Of a stretch of DNA of 64,000 nucleotides, positions 8,990-18,397 are shown one piece after another. A program made the position numbers and the translations under genes. A model generated the notes under the pieces. The model did no database searches. It worked only from the letters and a program-made list of their open reading frames with translations, and was not told where the DNA came from. The stretch comes from Desulfoluna limicola (GTDB lineage: Bacteria > Desulfobacterota > Desulfobacteria > Desulfobacterales > Desulfolunaceae), in assembly GCF_021654575.1 (NCBI RefSeq), contig NZ_AP024488.1, positions 930,001-994,000 on the forward strand. Direction: 5' to 3'. Position 1 is the stretch's first letter, and each line of letters begins with the position of its first letter.

Positions 8990-9622
8990 ATGAGTGATTC
9001 AAAAATAGGGGTGGTCGTACCGGGTTCTCCCCTGGGGATGACCACACCGGACCGGCTGGAAGAGATTGCAGCCGTTGCAAAAAAATACAAGGTTGAAACC
9101 ATCAAGATCACGGCGGCCCAGAGGTTGAAACTCTACGGCGTGGAAAAAGAGGATGCACCGGCTCTTCTTGAAGAGCTGGGTGGGGCGATGCCCCAACCTG
9201 TGGGTGTAAAAACAGGCCCCCATACCCTGCAGTGCTGTCCTGGGGTTAAGAGCTGCTCGTATGCCTGCCAGGACTCACAGGGACTCTCCGAAAAACTGGG
9301 GAAGGCTCTTTCGACCCGTGTATTCCCCGGCAAGGTAAAGGTCGGGGTGTCCGGCTGTGCCTTCAACTGTTGTGAAAGTTACCTGCGGGATGTGGGAATC
9401 TTTGGGAAAAAATCCGGATGGACCCTTGTGTTCGCCGGTAATGCCGGTGGGCGCCCCCGCATCGGTGATGTCCTCGCTGAAGGCTTAAGCGATGACGAGG
9501 TGATAGAACGCACGCTGAAAGCCCTGGAGTATTACACCGCCAATGCCAGAAAGCTGGAACGGTCTGCTCGCCTGGTGACCCGCAACGGGGTGGATGAGCT
9601 CAAGGCGTTTATGGCAAAGTAG
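8990..9622 (+). CDS. Small siroheme [4Fe-4S] sulfite reductase (assimilatory-type)
   Basis: This 210-residue protein belongs to the nitrite/sulfite reductase family, in the short single-subunit form known from sulfate reducers as assimilatory-type sulfite reductase. It has an N-terminal ferredoxin-like half domain (ITAAQRLKLYGV) and the coupled siroheme/4Fe-4S motif, CPGVKSC near residue 82 and GCAFNC near 124. These give the C-x5-C and C-x3-C pattern. The start at 8990 has a CGGAG site nine bases upstream; the frame is open to 8795, but the upstream part resembles repeat and spacer sequence. The physiological substrate cannot be read from the sequence, and nitrite remains possible. The gene stands alone and is followed by a hairpin at 9668. 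Confidence 0.85.
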   Translation: MSDSKIGVVVPGSPLGMTTPDRLEEIAAVAKKYKVETIKITAAQRLKLYGVEKEDAPALLEELGGAMPQPVGVKTGPHTLQCCPGVKSCSYACQDSQGLSEKLGKALSTRVFPGKVKVGVSGCAFNCCESYLRDVGIFGKKSGWTLVFAGNAGGRPRIGDVLAEGLSDDEVIERTLKALEYYTANARKLERSARLVTRNGVDELKAFMAK

Positions 9623-9667
9623 CAGGCAAGGAACACGCCAGGGCCTGGTCCTGAGAGGCACATGAAC

Positions 9668-9706
9668 AAGCCCGGTTGGTCTCTGATATACAGAGCCCCC
9701 GGGCTT
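9668..9706. terminator. Bidirectional hairpin between convergent genes
   Basis: AAGCCCGG (9668-9675) pairs with CCGGGCTT (9699-9706), with a smaller inner pairing between CTCTG and CAGAG. It lies 45 bases after the sulfite reductase stop and directly at the end of the convergent minus-strand gene. No long T-run is present, so termination strength is uncertain. Confidence 0.6.
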
Positions 9707-9709
9707 ATT

Positions 9710-10351
9710 CTATTGTTGCTCCAGGATGGTGAAGCCGTTGATGAGCTCGTCGATGTTGGCTCTGTATTTCTCAACCAGGTCCTGGGAGGTGTAACCGATC
9801 ACCTGAACCGAGCCGGTTTTTCCTGAGTAGTAATTGCCCAGGTAGGTGAATGGAATGCCCTGAATGGTACCTCCCATCTCCATGTAACTGACGGTAACGC
9901 CGTTGACCACACGATCCCCCTCTTTGATCACCCTGATGTCCGGGGCAACGGACCGTGCATTCTCCACAGCCACTTTTTTCAGTGTCTTAATGGGAATGCG
10001 AATCTGCTCTGAAATAATCATGGCGTAGGCATCTTCCCCTCGCAATGTGAACATGTACTCACTGTCGTCGTTGGGCCCCTGTTTTTCAAGCGCCCATTTT
10101 TTGGGGTCCATCCACATCCCGTATTTGACCTTGATTCCTTTCACCAGAAAGCTGGCATTGTCAGGCTTGGTGACATGGAGGGTGTCGAGTTTGATGACAT
10201 CAGAGGCGGCATGGTTGACTCCCACATAAGCCCAGGTGTGGTCATCGTAGAGCACCACTTCCTGGCCTGTATCGGTGATGGCGCTGATCTGGGCCAAACA
10301 GGGTGAGGAAAGCAAAAGGATGGAAACCACCAATAACCGGAATGTTTTCAT
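9710..10351 (-). CDS. Secreted protein of unknown function, DUF3157-like
   Basis: This 213-residue protein has a clear signal peptide (about 1-20, ending SSPCLA). The segment after it, TDTGQEVVLYDDHTWAYV, fits the motif DGxxVxLxDDxTWxY that I associate with DUF3157-type proteins; this is from memory. The rest is predicted as mixed alpha/beta and ends in a helix with an LVEKYRANIDELINGF segment. It has no catalytic motif I recognise, no partner gene, and its own spacer upstream. It is probably periplasmic. Confidence 0.7.
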   Translation of the reverse strand: MKTFRLLVVSILLLSSPCLAQISAITDTGQEVVLYDDHTWAYVGVNHAASDVIKLDTLHVTKPDNASFLVKGIKVKYGMWMDPKKWALEKQGPNDDSEYMFTLRGEDAYAMIISEQIRIPIKTLKKVAVENARSVAPDIRVIKEGDRVVNGVTVSYMEMGGTIQGIPFTYLGNYYSGKTGSVQVIGYTSQDLVEKYRANIDELINGFTILEQQ

Positions 10352-10647
10352 TGGTCTCTCCCATATCTCTGGGGTAAATTGTATGCTTCGTGGGTGACGG
10401 GCAGGGATTCAGCGTGATCGCCGATGTGTGCGATGCAAGAAACAGGTCGCAGGGCCAATTCTTAAATACTACACACTATTGATGGCCAATGGAACCGATG
10501 TTTCTGCTTTTTTGTGTTTTTTTAAAGGGTAGAAACCTTGGTCGGCTTTTACTTAAGGGGGGTTCTCGCTTGCGATATTGCTATGCTGTAGTGTAAGCAT
10601 TCCTTTGGCTGAGTCGGCGAATGTTAACGAAGAAAAGGGGGTAACAG

Positions 10648-11301
10648 ATGACGGACACGCGTGTCATGATTGCAGGGGCGACGGGGCTGGTTGGGGGCTG
10701 TTTTTTTGAAACGGCCCTCGACGATTCGGACTACTCGGAGATCGTCCTTCTGGGGCGGCGCTCCCTACCGGAACTGGACGCCCACGAAAAGGTGGCCACC
10801 CTTACAACAGACTTTTCCGGGCTTGAGACCCTGGCCCCTTCCTGCGAGGTGGATGCGGTGGTCTGCGCCCTGGGCACCACCATCAAAAAAGCGGGAAGCA
10901 AAGAGCGGCTCTTTGAAATCGACTGCCTCTACACCGAGGCAGCGGCTTCCTATGCAAGGCGGTGCGGCGCGAGAACCCTGGTGGTGGTCTCCAGCGTGGG
11001 TGCCTCTCCCGCAGCGTCTTCCCACTACCTGCACACCAAAGGGGAGATGGAAAAACGGGTACAATCCATGGGCTTTGAAGCCTGCCATATCCTAAGGCCG
11101 TCGCTTCTTATGGGGGACCGGAAAGAAAAGCGATTCGGAGAAGCCTTGGGCGTCCGGCTGCTTTCGCCCCTCTCGTTTCTTATGCCCGCGAAATATCGGC
11201 CCATTCATGCCGACACCCTGGCGCGAAAGATCGACGCCCTGTTGAAAAATCCGGGGGAGGGGGTGGTTGTTCACCAGGGGGCGTCACTGTTCCAGGTCTG
11301 A
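10648..11301 (+). CDS. NAD(P)-binding Rossmann oxidoreductase, HTATIP2/YwnB-like
   Basis: This 217-residue short-chain-dehydrogenase-like protein has the dinucleotide motif GATGLVGG at residues 10-17, an arginine pair after the second strand (LLGRR) that suggests NADPH preference, and the VVVSSVGASP segment typical of the atypical SDR group including HTATIP2 and YwnB. The candidate catalytic lysine lies in HYLHTKGEME. It is cytosolic and its substrate is unknown. The start at 10648 follows an AAGGGGGTAACAG site. It faces the mscS-like gene, with a 42-base gap between the two stop codons. Confidence 0.82.
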   Translation: MTDTRVMIAGATGLVGGCFFETALDDSDYSEIVLLGRRSLPELDAHEKVATLTTDFSGLETLAPSCEVDAVVCALGTTIKKAGSKERLFEIDCLYTEAAASYARRCGARTLVVVSSVGASPAASSHYLHTKGEMEKRVQSMGFEACHILRPSLLMGDRKEKRFGEALGVRLLSPLSFLMPAKYRPIHADTLARKIDALLKNPGEGVVVHQGASLFQV

Positions 11302-11343
11302 GGAGTGGAAGGTGCCGTGCCTTGTGGACTTCGGGGCCAGGTT

Positions 11344-12381
11344 CTATTTGTCGGGGGAGGTGACCGATGTGTCGTTGAGCGCTTCAAAGTGCTCCTTCTC
11401 CGCGTGAAGACGTTTCGTGATCTCTTTTTTATCTGAGTCCTCGGCGGCCTCTTTCAGCTCGGCCTCAAGGTGCTGGATGGCCTCCTGGCTCTCCTTTTTA
11501 TCCTTTTCAACGGTCTCTGCCTGTTCCGCTTTATCAAACACAATCTCTTCGGCCACGGTGGGTTCTTCGGGGGCTTTTTTCCTGAAGGGCTCGGGGATGG
11601 TGGTTTGGTTTGCCACCATGGGGCGCTGGTTCATGAATGAGGGGGACATGATCTCGATGCCGTGGGTGTGAAGGGTGTCCAGGACCGTTTTGAAGAGGTT
11701 GGACTTTGCTGTGATCAGCCATTTGACCTCGGCAAGAAAACCGGAGATTCGGTAGGTAATGGAGAAGTCGCCAAGTTCCAGGATATGGACAAAGGGCTCT
11801 TCAAGCCCGCTTTCTTTTGCAGCCTGAATGAGAAGGGGCTCAATGGCCAGGTGGTGGGTGTCGTATCCGAGGGAAAGGGAGATGGAAATGATGGTTCCGG
11901 AACTGCGAATAGTGGAGACGGGATGGGTGATGAGAAAGGTGTTCGGGATGGCGATGAGTTCGCGGGTTTCAGCCTGTATTTCCGTATCAAAAAGCCCTCG
12001 CTCGGCAACGCGACCGAAGTGATCCCCCACACGTATGAAGTCCCCCACACGAAAGGGGCTGGTGATGCGGAGCAGTATCCCGGCCATAAAGCTGGCCACC
12101 ACTGTGGTGGAAGAGAAGGCGAACATGCCTGAAACCACCAGGCCGATGAGCCCGAAAATTTGATTCCGGAAGGCATCTGTCACCGGCAGGGCCAGAGTCA
12201 TGGCGATGATGATAAGAATGGTCAGGCCCATCATGGCGAGCTGTCGGGGGATCTTGCGCTCATTTCCAAGGGCCGAGTGCCTTCCCAGGAGAACCCAATG
12301 GAAGAACTTGAGGGCGACGCCTGAAATGATGGCGGTGGTGATAAGGGGCAGGTAGGGGCCCAAGGGCGGCAATATCGACAA
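11344..12381 (-). CDS. MscS-family mechanosensitive ion channel
   Basis: This 345-residue inner-membrane protein should act as a tension-gated channel that releases solutes on hypo-osmotic shock. It shows N-terminal helices to about residue 90, a pore-lining helix rich in Gly and Ala (about 80-110), then the beta domain with GDFIRVGDHFGRV and IPNTFLI, typical of MscS. Residues about 265-345 are a charged, probably coiled-coil tail (VEKDKKESQEAIQHLEAELKE) that standard MscS lacks. The start codon is TTG at 12381, preceded by TGAGG eight bases upstream. No linked gene suggests a special role. Confidence 0.88.
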   Translation of the reverse strand: MSILPPLGPYLPLITTAIISGVALKFFHWVLLGRHSALGNERKIPRQLAMMGLTILIIIAMTLALPVTDAFRNQIFGLIGLVVSGMFAFSSTTVVASFMAGILLRITSPFRVGDFIRVGDHFGRVAERGLFDTEIQAETRELIAIPNTFLITHPVSTIRSSGTIISISLSLGYDTHHLAIEPLLIQAAKESGLEEPFVHILELGDFSITYRISGFLAEVKWLITAKSNLFKTVLDTLHTHGIEIMSPSFMNQRPMVANQTTIPEPFRKKAPEEPTVAEEIVFDKAEQAETVEKDKKESQEAIQHLEAELKEAAEDSDKKEITKRLHAEKEHFEALNDTSVTSPDK

Positions 12382-12486
12382 GGGGGAACCTCATTTTTAG
12401 TTTGGGCGTGTTCTAAAAAGGTGCCCTTACGATGTACACCACTTCATTCTTGGAACACAACGGTAATATTGATATCGAAGGTGATC

Positions 12487-12505
12487 GACTCGAGGAACGA
12501 GAGTC
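12487..12505. repeat. Isolated hairpin with the conserved GAGGAACGA loop
   Basis: GACTC (12487-12491), the loop GAGGAACGA (12492-12500) and GAGTC (12501-12505) form a minimal copy of the loop hairpin seen across the window, here without the flanking GC-rich ends. It lies downstream of trpA. Confidence 0.7.
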
Positions 12506-12516
12506 TTTGCTACCTT

Positions 12517-12545
12517 GGGGGTAAGGGACTTCGCCCCTTGCCCCC
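12517..12545 (-). terminator. Hairpin after trpA, possible terminator
   Basis: GGGGGTAAGGG pairs with CCCTTGCCCCC, with one G-T wobble, across a short loop. It begins 12 bases after the trpA stop. There is no following T-run on the minus strand, so an intrinsic terminator is only a possibility. Confidence 0.45.
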
Positions 12546-12557
12546 TGATACTCGTTT

Positions 12558-13373
12558 TTAATCCGTCACACTCTCTTTCAACCTGGTTCGGGCTTTGTAC
12601 TCCCGGGTCTGGGCCCCGATGATCTTCGGCAGGTGGGGCTTGTCGAGATTTGACTCGATGATGCGTTCAAAGGCGCTGCCGATGACCACGCCGTCTGCGA
12701 AGCGGGCGATGGCTTCCACGTCGTCGGGCGTGGTGATGCCGAATCCCACACAAACGGGAAGTGTGGTCAGGTCTTTCACCCTGTTGTACTGCTCCTCGAC
12801 GGCGTCGGCGTTGAGCCCACCGCTGCCGGTGACCCCGACCATGGAGATAAGGTAGAGGAAGCCCGAGGCGGTGTCGGCGATCATCCGGACGCGTTTGTCG
12901 TAGGTCGTGGGGGCCACGAGGCGGATGAGGTTTATCTGTTTTTTGGCCAGGGCACCGTCCAGTTCGAAGGCCTCTTCCGGGGGCATGTCCACGACGAGAA
13001 CGCCGTCGGCTCCCGCTTCGGAGGCTTTGCTGGCAAAGGCTTCGTAGCCAAAGGCGAGCAGGGGGTTGGTGTAGGTGAACAGGACGATGGGGATGTCGGT
13101 AAATTCCCGGATATCAGCCACCAGTTTCAGGATCTTCTTCACCGTGGCGCCGGCCTTGAGAGCCCGTTCCGAAGAACGCTGAATCACGGGGCCATCTGCC
13201 GAGGGGTCCGAAAAGGGGATGCCAAGCTCCAGGACATCGAGGCCCGCTTCACACATCTTTTCGATGAGGGCAAGGGAGGTGGCGTAGTCGGGATCGCACG
13301 CCGTGACAAAGCCCACCAGGGCTTTTTCTCCCTTCTCTTTGAGTCTCTCAAACCGCTCTTCTAGTCGTTTCAT
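12558..13373 (-). CDS. trpA: Tryptophan synthase alpha subunit
   Basis: This protein (271 residues, normal length) cleaves indole-3-glycerol phosphate to indole and glyceraldehyde 3-phosphate in the alpha2-beta2 complex. The catalytic segment LELGIPFSDPSADGP carries the active-site Glu (E50), and the second catalytic Asp is in the GFVTACDPD region near residue 27. The C-terminal GVTG and GFGITTPDD phosphate-binding loops are present. Its ATG overlaps the trpB stop in TAATG, so translation is coupled. It is the last gene of the trp operon. Confidence 0.97.
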   Translation of the reverse strand: MKRLEERFERLKEKGEKALVGFVTACDPDYATSLALIEKMCEAGLDVLELGIPFSDPSADGPVIQRSSERALKAGATVKKILKLVADIREFTDIPIVLFTYTNPLLAFGYEAFASKASEAGADGVLVVDMPPEEAFELDGALAKKQINLIRLVAPTTYDKRVRMIADTASGFLYLISMVGVTGSGGLNADAVEEQYNRVKDLTTLPVCVGFGITTPDDVEAIARFADGVVIGSAFERIIESNLDKPHLPKIIGAQTREYKARTRLKESVTD

Positions 13374-14581
13374 TACTCCGCCTCCCTTGCTGCATCGTAT
13401 TCGGCCACACTGGACATGTCCTTGTCACCTCGGCCGGACAGGTTGATCACCACCACATCGTTGTCCGACATTTGCCCCGCTTTTTTCAGCCCCATGGCCA
13501 CGGCATGGGAACTCTCCAGGGCGGGGATGATCCCCTCGAGTTTGCACATCAGTTTAAAGGCTTTTATCGCTTCGCGGTCGGTGACAGAATCGTAGGTGAC
13601 CCGGCCGCTTTTTTTCAGCCAGGCGTGCTCGGGCCCCACCCCGGGATAATCAAGGCCAGCGGAGACGGAGTGGGCCTCCATGATCTGGCCGTCCTCGTCT
13701 TGAAGCACATAGCTTCGCGAGCCGTGGAGAACCCCTACGGTGCCTTTGCTTAAGGTGGCCGCGTGGTTTTCTGTCTCCAGGCCTTCTCCGGCGGCTTCCA
13801 CACCGAGAAGGGTGACCTCCTCATCTTTCAGGAAGGGATGAAAGATGCCCATGGCGTTGGAACCGCCTCCGATACAGGCAACGATCAGGTCCGGGAGGCG
13901 CTCTTTTTCTGCTAGGATCTGCTGACGGGTTTCAAGGCCGATCACCCGTTGAAAATCACGGACCATGGTGGGGTAGGGGTGGGGGCCCGCCACGGAACCG
14001 ATGACGTAGAAGGTGTCCTCCACCGTGGAAGACCAGTGGCGCATGGCCTCGTTCATGGCGTCCTTTAACGTGCCGGCTCCGGATTTTACCGAGACCACCT
14101 TGGCACCCAGAAGCTCCATGCGGTGCACGTTGGGCGCCTGGCGTCGGATGTCCTCTTCTCCCATGAAGACCGTGCACTCCATGCCGAAGAGGGCCGCCGT
14201 GGTGGCGGTGGCCACTCCGTGCTGCCCGGCTCCGGTTTCGGCGATGAGCCGCCTCTTGCCCATCCATTTGGCCAGAAGGGCCTGGCCCATGGTGTTGTTT
14301 ATTTTGTGGGCCCCTGTGTGGGCCAGGTCCTCACGCTTTAAATAGATGTCGGCGCCACCGGCGTACTCCGTAAGGCGCTTGGCATGAAACAAAGGGGTGG
14401 GGCGACCCACGTAACAGGCGAGAAGGCGGTTCAGCTCCTCCTGGAACTCGGGATTTTTGACGATCTCATAGTACCCTTTCTTGAGTTCCAGAAGGGCGCT
14501 CATCAGAGTCTCACCGGCATAGGTGCCGCCGAAGGGGCCGAAATGGCCCCGCTCATCGGGATTATAAATGGGTTGGGGCAT
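13373..14581 (-). CDS. trpB: Tryptophan synthase beta subunit
   Basis: This PLP enzyme (402 residues) condenses indole with serine to give tryptophan. The PLP lysine lies in the motif [14 protein letters not shown] (near residue 95), and the phosphate-binding loop GGGSNAMG is near 240. It is a standard TrpB1 by length and sequence. It overlaps trpF by 20 bases upstream and trpA by one base downstream, marking a tightly packed F-B-A end to the operon. Confidence 0.97.
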   Translation of the reverse strand: MPQPIYNPDERGHFGPFGGTYAGETLMSALLELKKGYYEIVKNPEFQEELNRLLACYVGRPTPLFHAKRLTEYAGGADIYLKREDLAHTGAHKINNTMGQALLAKWMGKRRLIAETGAGQHGVATATTAALFGMECTVFMGEEDIRRQAPNVHRMELLGAKVVSVKSGAGTLKDAMNEAMRHWSSTVEDTFYVIGSVAGPHPYPTMVRDFQRVIGLETRQQILAEKERLPDLIVACIGGGSNAMGIFHPFLKDEEVTLLGVEAAGEGLETENHAATLSKGTVGVLHGSRSYVLQDEDGQIMEAHSVSAGLDYPGVGPEHAWLKKSGRVTYDSVTDREAIKAFKLMCKLEGIIPALESSHAVAMGLKKAGQMSDNDVVVINLSGRGDKDMSSVAEYDAAREAE

Positions 14582-15236
14582 TGGTAAATGGCTCCTTTAT
14601 GGGGTCGGGAAGTTGAATCTGGCCCACGACCTGGGTAAACATTTGGATTTTTTTGAATGATTTTTTACCTGGTTCGGATTCCACGCCTGAACTGACATCC
14701 ACGCCATCCGGTTGAAATCGGCGGACAATGTACCCCACTGTTTGGGGGCACAGGCCTCCTGCGATGACCAGCGGGCAGCTTCGGGGCAGGGATGGGGTCT
14801 TTTCTCCCCACACCATGGCGTTGCCACCGGGAAGCACGCCCTTTCCCCACTCCACAAGGGCAGTGGCCGATGGGTACCGCATGGCGCTGCCAAGGCCCGG
14901 CTCAGCCGTTACGTAAAAGGCCTTCAAGACGGTGAGGCCCTGTTGATGAAGGGCCTCTGCCAGCTCCGGGGGCTCGTTGCCGTGGAGCTGAACCGCAGTC
15001 AACCCCGCCTCCTCCACGGTGGCCATCAGGGTGTCATAGGTGGCATCCACAAAGACCCCAACGGACGCCACCCGGGGCGGAAGCACACGGGTGATCTCCC
15101 GCGCCTTCGCAAGGCTCACGTTCCGAGGGCTCTTTGGAAAAAAAACCAGACCCACGGCATGGGCCCCGGCCTCCACACAGAACGCCGCCTCGGCAGGGGA
15201 GGTAAGACCGCAGATTTTGATGCGAGGGCTGTGCAT
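14562..15236 (-). CDS. trpF: Phosphoribosylanthranilate isomerase
   Basis: This (beta/alpha)8 enzyme (224 residues) performs the Amadori rearrangement in tryptophan synthesis. KICGLT (residues 7-12) supplies the catalytic Cys, and the second catalytic residue is the Asp of VGVFVDA. The C-terminal GVDVSSGVE phosphate motif is intact. The start at 15236 follows AAAGGAAAGAG. A repeat element and a heptamer array separate it from trpC upstream, yet no promoter is apparent between them, so I treat it as part of the same operon. Confidence 0.95.
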   Translation of the reverse strand: MHSPRIKICGLTSPAEAAFCVEAGAHAVGLVFFPKSPRNVSLAKAREITRVLPPRVASVGVFVDATYDTLMATVEEAGLTAVQLHGNEPPELAEALHQQGLTVLKAFYVTAEPGLGSAMRYPSATALVEWGKGVLPGGNAMVWGEKTPSLPRSCPLVIAGGLCPQTVGYIVRRFQPDGVDVSSGVESEPGKKSFKKIQMFTQVVGQIQLPDPIKEPFTNAPTHL

Positions 15237-15269
15237 GTACTCTTTCCTTTTTATAAATCGAAAAAACGT

Positions 15270-15353
15270 GCCTCCGGCGGCCAGGGGATGATCCCCTGGA
15301 CCCCAGGTTGCGAATGCTCCCGACCCTCGTTCCTCGGGTCGCTCGCACTCGCT
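15270..15353. repeat. Interspersed palindromic element, half copy in trpC-trpF gap
   Basis: It begins GCCTCCGGCGGC and continues with the stem CCAGGGG/CCCCTGG around ATGAT. A second hairpin, GACCC/GGGTC, encloses the loop TCGTTCCTC, the complement of GAGGAACGA. It is transcribed within the trp operon. Confidence 0.85.
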
Positions 15354-15427
15354 TAGGGCTTTGCCCGGTCAAACCGGATGATAAAGAATCAAACTCTATT
15401 GACACGTCGTACGGCGCTGTTTGAGTC

Positions 15428-15476
15428 TACTCACTACTCACTACTCACTACTCACTACTCACTACTCACTACTCAC
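15428..15476. repeat. Heptamer tandem array, seven copies of TACTCAC
   Basis: Seven perfect copies of TACTCAC run from 15428 to 15476. The last 15 bases lie inside trpC and encode its final four residues and TAG stop on the minus strand. It resembles in size and position the seven-copy GCCTTTA array at 31645. Confidence 0.95.
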
Positions 15477-16244
15477 CAGCTCTTTGAGCATCCCCACCGT
15501 ATCCTTCGCCCGCACCAGGCTCTCCCCGACAAGAAAGGAGGAGATCCCCGCGTCAAGGTGGCGCCGGATGTCGGTGGCATCTTTGATGCCGCTGGCCGCC
15601 ACCACCGTGGTGCCGGATGGGAGAAGAGCCCCTAAACGTCCGGCCCGGGTCGTGTCCGTGTCAAAGCTGGCCAGGTTTCGGTTGTTGATTCCCACAAGGG
15701 GCGGGGCAAACGGAGTCACCTTGTCGATGTCCGCTTCGTCAAAGACCTCCACCAATGTTTCTAAGTGCAACTCCGAAGCCAGGGCCATGAAGTCCCCCAG
15801 TTGAGAGGGCTCAAGAATCCGGGCAATAAGGAGAACGGCGTCGGCACCTGCCGCGGCGGTCTCGTAAAGCTGGTAAGGGTCCACTATGAACTCTTTTCGA
15901 AGCACAGGAAGGCTCACCGTCGCCCGGGCCGCCTGAAGGTCCGCAAGGCTCCCCTTGAAAAACGTTCCTTCCGTCAGCACGCTCAAGGCTGCTGCGCCCC
16001 CCTCTTCATAAAGCCGGGCCGTCTTCGCCGCGTCCAGATCAAGGGCGATGTCTCCCTTGGAGGGCGACGCCCGCTTAACCTCGGCAATCACCGCCACCGG
16101 TTTTGCCTCCAGGGCCTCCCGAAACGGCCGCACCACGCGTACCGCTTCCCCTCGTCTTCTCATCTCAGCCAGGGGTACCCCTGCCTTGCTCTTCTCCACA
16201 ACGCCCTCAACATGGGCGACAATGGTCTCTAAAAATCCACTCAT
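15462..16244 (-). CDS. trpC: Indole-3-glycerol phosphate synthase
   Basis: This monofunctional TIM-barrel enzyme (260 residues) closes the indole ring of carboxyphenylaminodeoxyribulose phosphate. It shows the AEVKRASPSKG motif (catalytic Lys near residue 55), the LRKEFIVDPYQ motif with the second Lys near 115, and GINNRNL. The start at 16244 follows ATAAGGAACAG. The last residues (VSSE) and the stop are encoded by a heptamer tandem array, so array length changes would alter the extreme C-terminus without touching the barrel. Repeat elements flank it on both sides. Confidence 0.96.
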   Translation of the reverse strand: MSGFLETIVAHVEGVVEKSKAGVPLAEMRRRGEAVRVVRPFREALEAKPVAVIAEVKRASPSKGDIALDLDAAKTARLYEEGGAAALSVLTEGTFFKGSLADLQAARATVSLPVLRKEFIVDPYQLYETAAAGADAVLLIARILEPSQLGDFMALASELHLETLVEVFDEADIDKVTPFAPPLVGINNRNLASFDTDTTRAGRLGALLPSGTTVVAASGIKDATDIRRHLDAGISSFLVGESLVRAKDTVGMLKELVSSE

Positions 16245-16257
16245 TTCTGTTCCTTAT

Positions 16258-16350
16258 GCCTCCGGAGGCAAGGTGAGCCACCTTGAAAGCTGGTTTGCGA
16301 ATGCGACTCGGGTGTCGTCATGCATGCCCCGTCGCCTCCGCATTCGCGCG
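16258..16350. repeat. Interspersed palindromic element in trpD-trpC gap, copy 1
   Basis: The copy starts GCCTCCGGAGGC and has stem CAAGGTG/CACCTTG and outer stem GCGAATGC/GCATTCGC. It lies immediately upstream of the trpC ribosome site on the minus-strand transcript. Confidence 0.8.
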
Positions 16351-16580
16351 GAGTGTGAGAGGATGCACCGTGTGTCTCTTGTGCTTGAACTACCGGTGCT
16401 TTGGTAGCAACTTACGGGGTGTTATTGATCGAACTATTTTTGGCCCTCAGAGAAAACTTAAGGGGGACCTTGCCCTTAACCCCTTGTGATTTGATGCAGT
16501 GTGGCAACCTCGAAAGGTTTAGTTTTCTTCTTCTTTTTACACCACCTCGGTTCTATCGACACCGGTGGAACCGTCCTCAG

Positions 16581-16693
16581 CTTTTGTGGCGGGCGAAGCC
16601 CGCGCCGAACGCCGGTGCGATTTGACCCGAGGAACGAGGGGCAAAGCGCATCGGCAACACGCTTTCGAGGTGGTTCACCTCGCCGCCGGAGGC
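16581..16693. repeat. Interspersed palindromic element in trpD-trpC gap, copy 2
   Basis: The copy ends GCCGCCGGAGGC (16682-16693) and has stem CGAGGTG/CACCTCG, the exact loop GAGGAACGA, and a small GGCGGGC/GCCCGC hairpin at its left side. About 230 bases between the two copies (16351-16580) hold nothing I recognise. Confidence 0.85.
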
Positions 16694-16712
16694 ATGCTTT
16701 TTCGTCAGTCGC

Positions 16713-17729
16713 CTAAGCATTTTCCGTCGTATAGCGCACCAGGCCGTCGAGTTTGGCCATGGCGGTGCCGGAGTCGATGGCTTCTTCGGCGAGGAAGATG
16801 CCTTCGCGAAGGTCTTCTGCTTTGTCGGCGGCCATGAGGGCGGCGCCGGCGTTGATGAGGATGACGTTTCGTTTGGGGCCGCGTTCGTCGCCGGAGAGGA
16901 TGTTTCGGGCGATGCGAGCGTTCTCCTCGGGGCCTCCGCCAGCGAGGGCGTCCGGGGATGCCAGCTCACCGAAGTAGTCGGTGGGGTCGATGTCGGTGGT
17001 GCGGATGAGCTCGTTTTTGAGTTCGGTGACCCGTGTGGGGGCACAGACGCTGATTTCATCCAGGCCGTCGTGGCCGTGGACCACCATGGCCCGCTCGGTT
17101 CCCAGGAGGCGCAGGGCTTCGGCGAACATCTCGGTGAGCTGGGGGGCGTAGACCCCCAGAAGCTGCCGAGAGGCCCCTGCCGGGTTGGTTAAGGGGCCTA
17201 CCATATTGAAGATGCTTCGGATGCCCGTCTCTTTGCGTGCGGCTGCGGCGTGCCTCATGGCGCTGTGGAATTTGGGGGCAAAGAGAAAGCCGATGCCCAC
17301 CTCGGAGATGGCCTCTTCCACCACGTAGGGGGAGATGTCAAGTTTGACGCCGAGGGCTTCCAGGACATCGGCGCTGCCGCAGGTGCTGGAGACGCTTCGG
17401 TTGCCGTGTTTGGCCACGGTGACGCCCCCTGCGGCCACCACAAAGGCCGTGACGGTGGAGATGTTGAAGGTGGACAGGCCGTCTCCACCGGTGCCGCAGG
17501 TATCGAAACAGCCGCCGTTGGTGTGAATGCGGGTGGCGCTCTTTCTCATGGCCCGGGCGGCTCCGGCCAGCTCTTCAAAGGTTTCGCCTTTGGCGGCGAG
17601 ACCTGCCATGAGGGCTCCGATCTGGGCGTTGGTGGCCCGTCCTTCCAGAATCTCCTCCATGACATCGGCCATGGTGTCTTCGTAGAGGTTTTCTCCTGCC
17701 ACAAGCTTTTTAAGAATGTCGCTGAACAT
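16713..17729 (-). CDS. trpD: Anthranilate phosphoribosyltransferase
   Basis: This enzyme (338 residues) transfers phosphoribose from PRPP to anthranilate. The PRPP-binding glycine loop DTCGTGGDGLSTFNIST is near residues 77-93, and the KHGNRSVSS segment and the metal-binding region near DGLDE are in place. Length is normal and there is no TrpG fusion. GGAG lies nine bases before ATG 17729. It is separated from trpG by only 58 bases. Confidence 0.96.
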   Translation of the reverse strand: MFSDILKKLVAGENLYEDTMADVMEEILEGRATNAQIGALMAGLAAKGETFEELAGAARAMRKSATRIHTNGGCFDTCGTGGDGLSTFNISTVTAFVVAAGGVTVAKHGNRSVSSTCGSADVLEALGVKLDISPYVVEEAISEVGIGFLFAPKFHSAMRHAAAARKETGIRSIFNMVGPLTNPAGASRQLLGVYAPQLTEMFAEALRLLGTERAMVVHGHDGLDEISVCAPTRVTELKNELIRTTDIDPTDYFGELASPDALAGGGPEENARIARNILSGDERGPKRNVILINAGAALMAADKAEDLREGIFLAEEAIDSGTAMAKLDGLVRYTTENA

Positions 17730-17787
17730 GTGTTGATGGCTCCGTATACCTGGGGTTAATGTGTGTTGTGACGTCAGTTGGGCTTAT

Positions 17788-18369
17788 TTACAGGCCTCTT
17801 AAGCGGGTGCTCTCGATGAAGTTTCGGATCAGCCGTTTGCCCGTGGTGGTCATGATGGACTCCGGGTGAAACTGGATCCCTTCGGTGGGGTGCTCTTTGT
17901 GCCGGAGCCCCATGATCTCGCCGTCGGCGGTTCGGGCCGTCACCACAAGCTCTTCGGGAAGGCTTGTCTCCTCCACGGCCAGGGAGTGGTAGCGCATGGC
18001 CTTCATGGGGGAGGGGATGCCTGCGAAGACGCCCATTGCGTCGGTCTCCACATCCGAGACCTTGCCGTGCATGACGGCCTTGGCGTGGATGATGGTGCCA
18101 CCGAAGGCCTCGGCAATGCTCTGGTGGCCGAGGCAGACTCCCAAAATGGGGATTTTTCCCGAGAAGCTTTTTATGACGTCAAGGGAGACCCCTGCCGAAG
18201 ACGGCCTTCCCGGCCCCGGAGAGATGACAATCCCTGCGGGCGCCAGGGCCTCTATCTCTTCAATCGTCACCGCGTTGTTGCGGTACACCGTCACCTCCGC
18301 CCCTCCCATCTCCAGGTACTGAACGAGGTTGTAAGTAAAGGAATCAAAATTATCGATCATCAGAATCAT
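17788..18369 (-). CDS. trpG: Anthranilate synthase glutamine amidotransferase subunit
   Basis: This class I glutamine amidotransferase (193 residues) supplies ammonia to TrpE. The nucleophile Cys is in GVCLGHQ, and the His-Glu pair is in GIQFHPES. I start it at 18369 (MILMIDNFDSFTYN, the canonical N-terminus). The frame is open 63 codons further upstream, but that stretch is translated repeat sequence. Such TrpG proteins can be shared with p-aminobenzoate synthesis, but the operon context favours tryptophan. Confidence 0.95.
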   Translation of the reverse strand: MILMIDNFDSFTYNLVQYLEMGGAEVTVYRNNAVTIEEIEALAPAGIVISPGPGRPSSAGVSLDVIKSFSGKIPILGVCLGHQSIAEAFGGTIIHAKAVMHGKVSDVETDAMGVFAGIPSPMKAMRYHSLAVEETSLPEELVVTARTADGEIMGLRHKEHPTEGIQFHPESIMTTTGKRLIRNFIESTRLRGL

Positions 18370-18397
18370 GGGTTCATCGCCTGTGTTTTTATGTTTT

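Noticed and set aside
15428-15476. CRISPR array
   Set aside because: The units are seven bases long with no spacers, and no cas gene is present. It is a simple tandem array.
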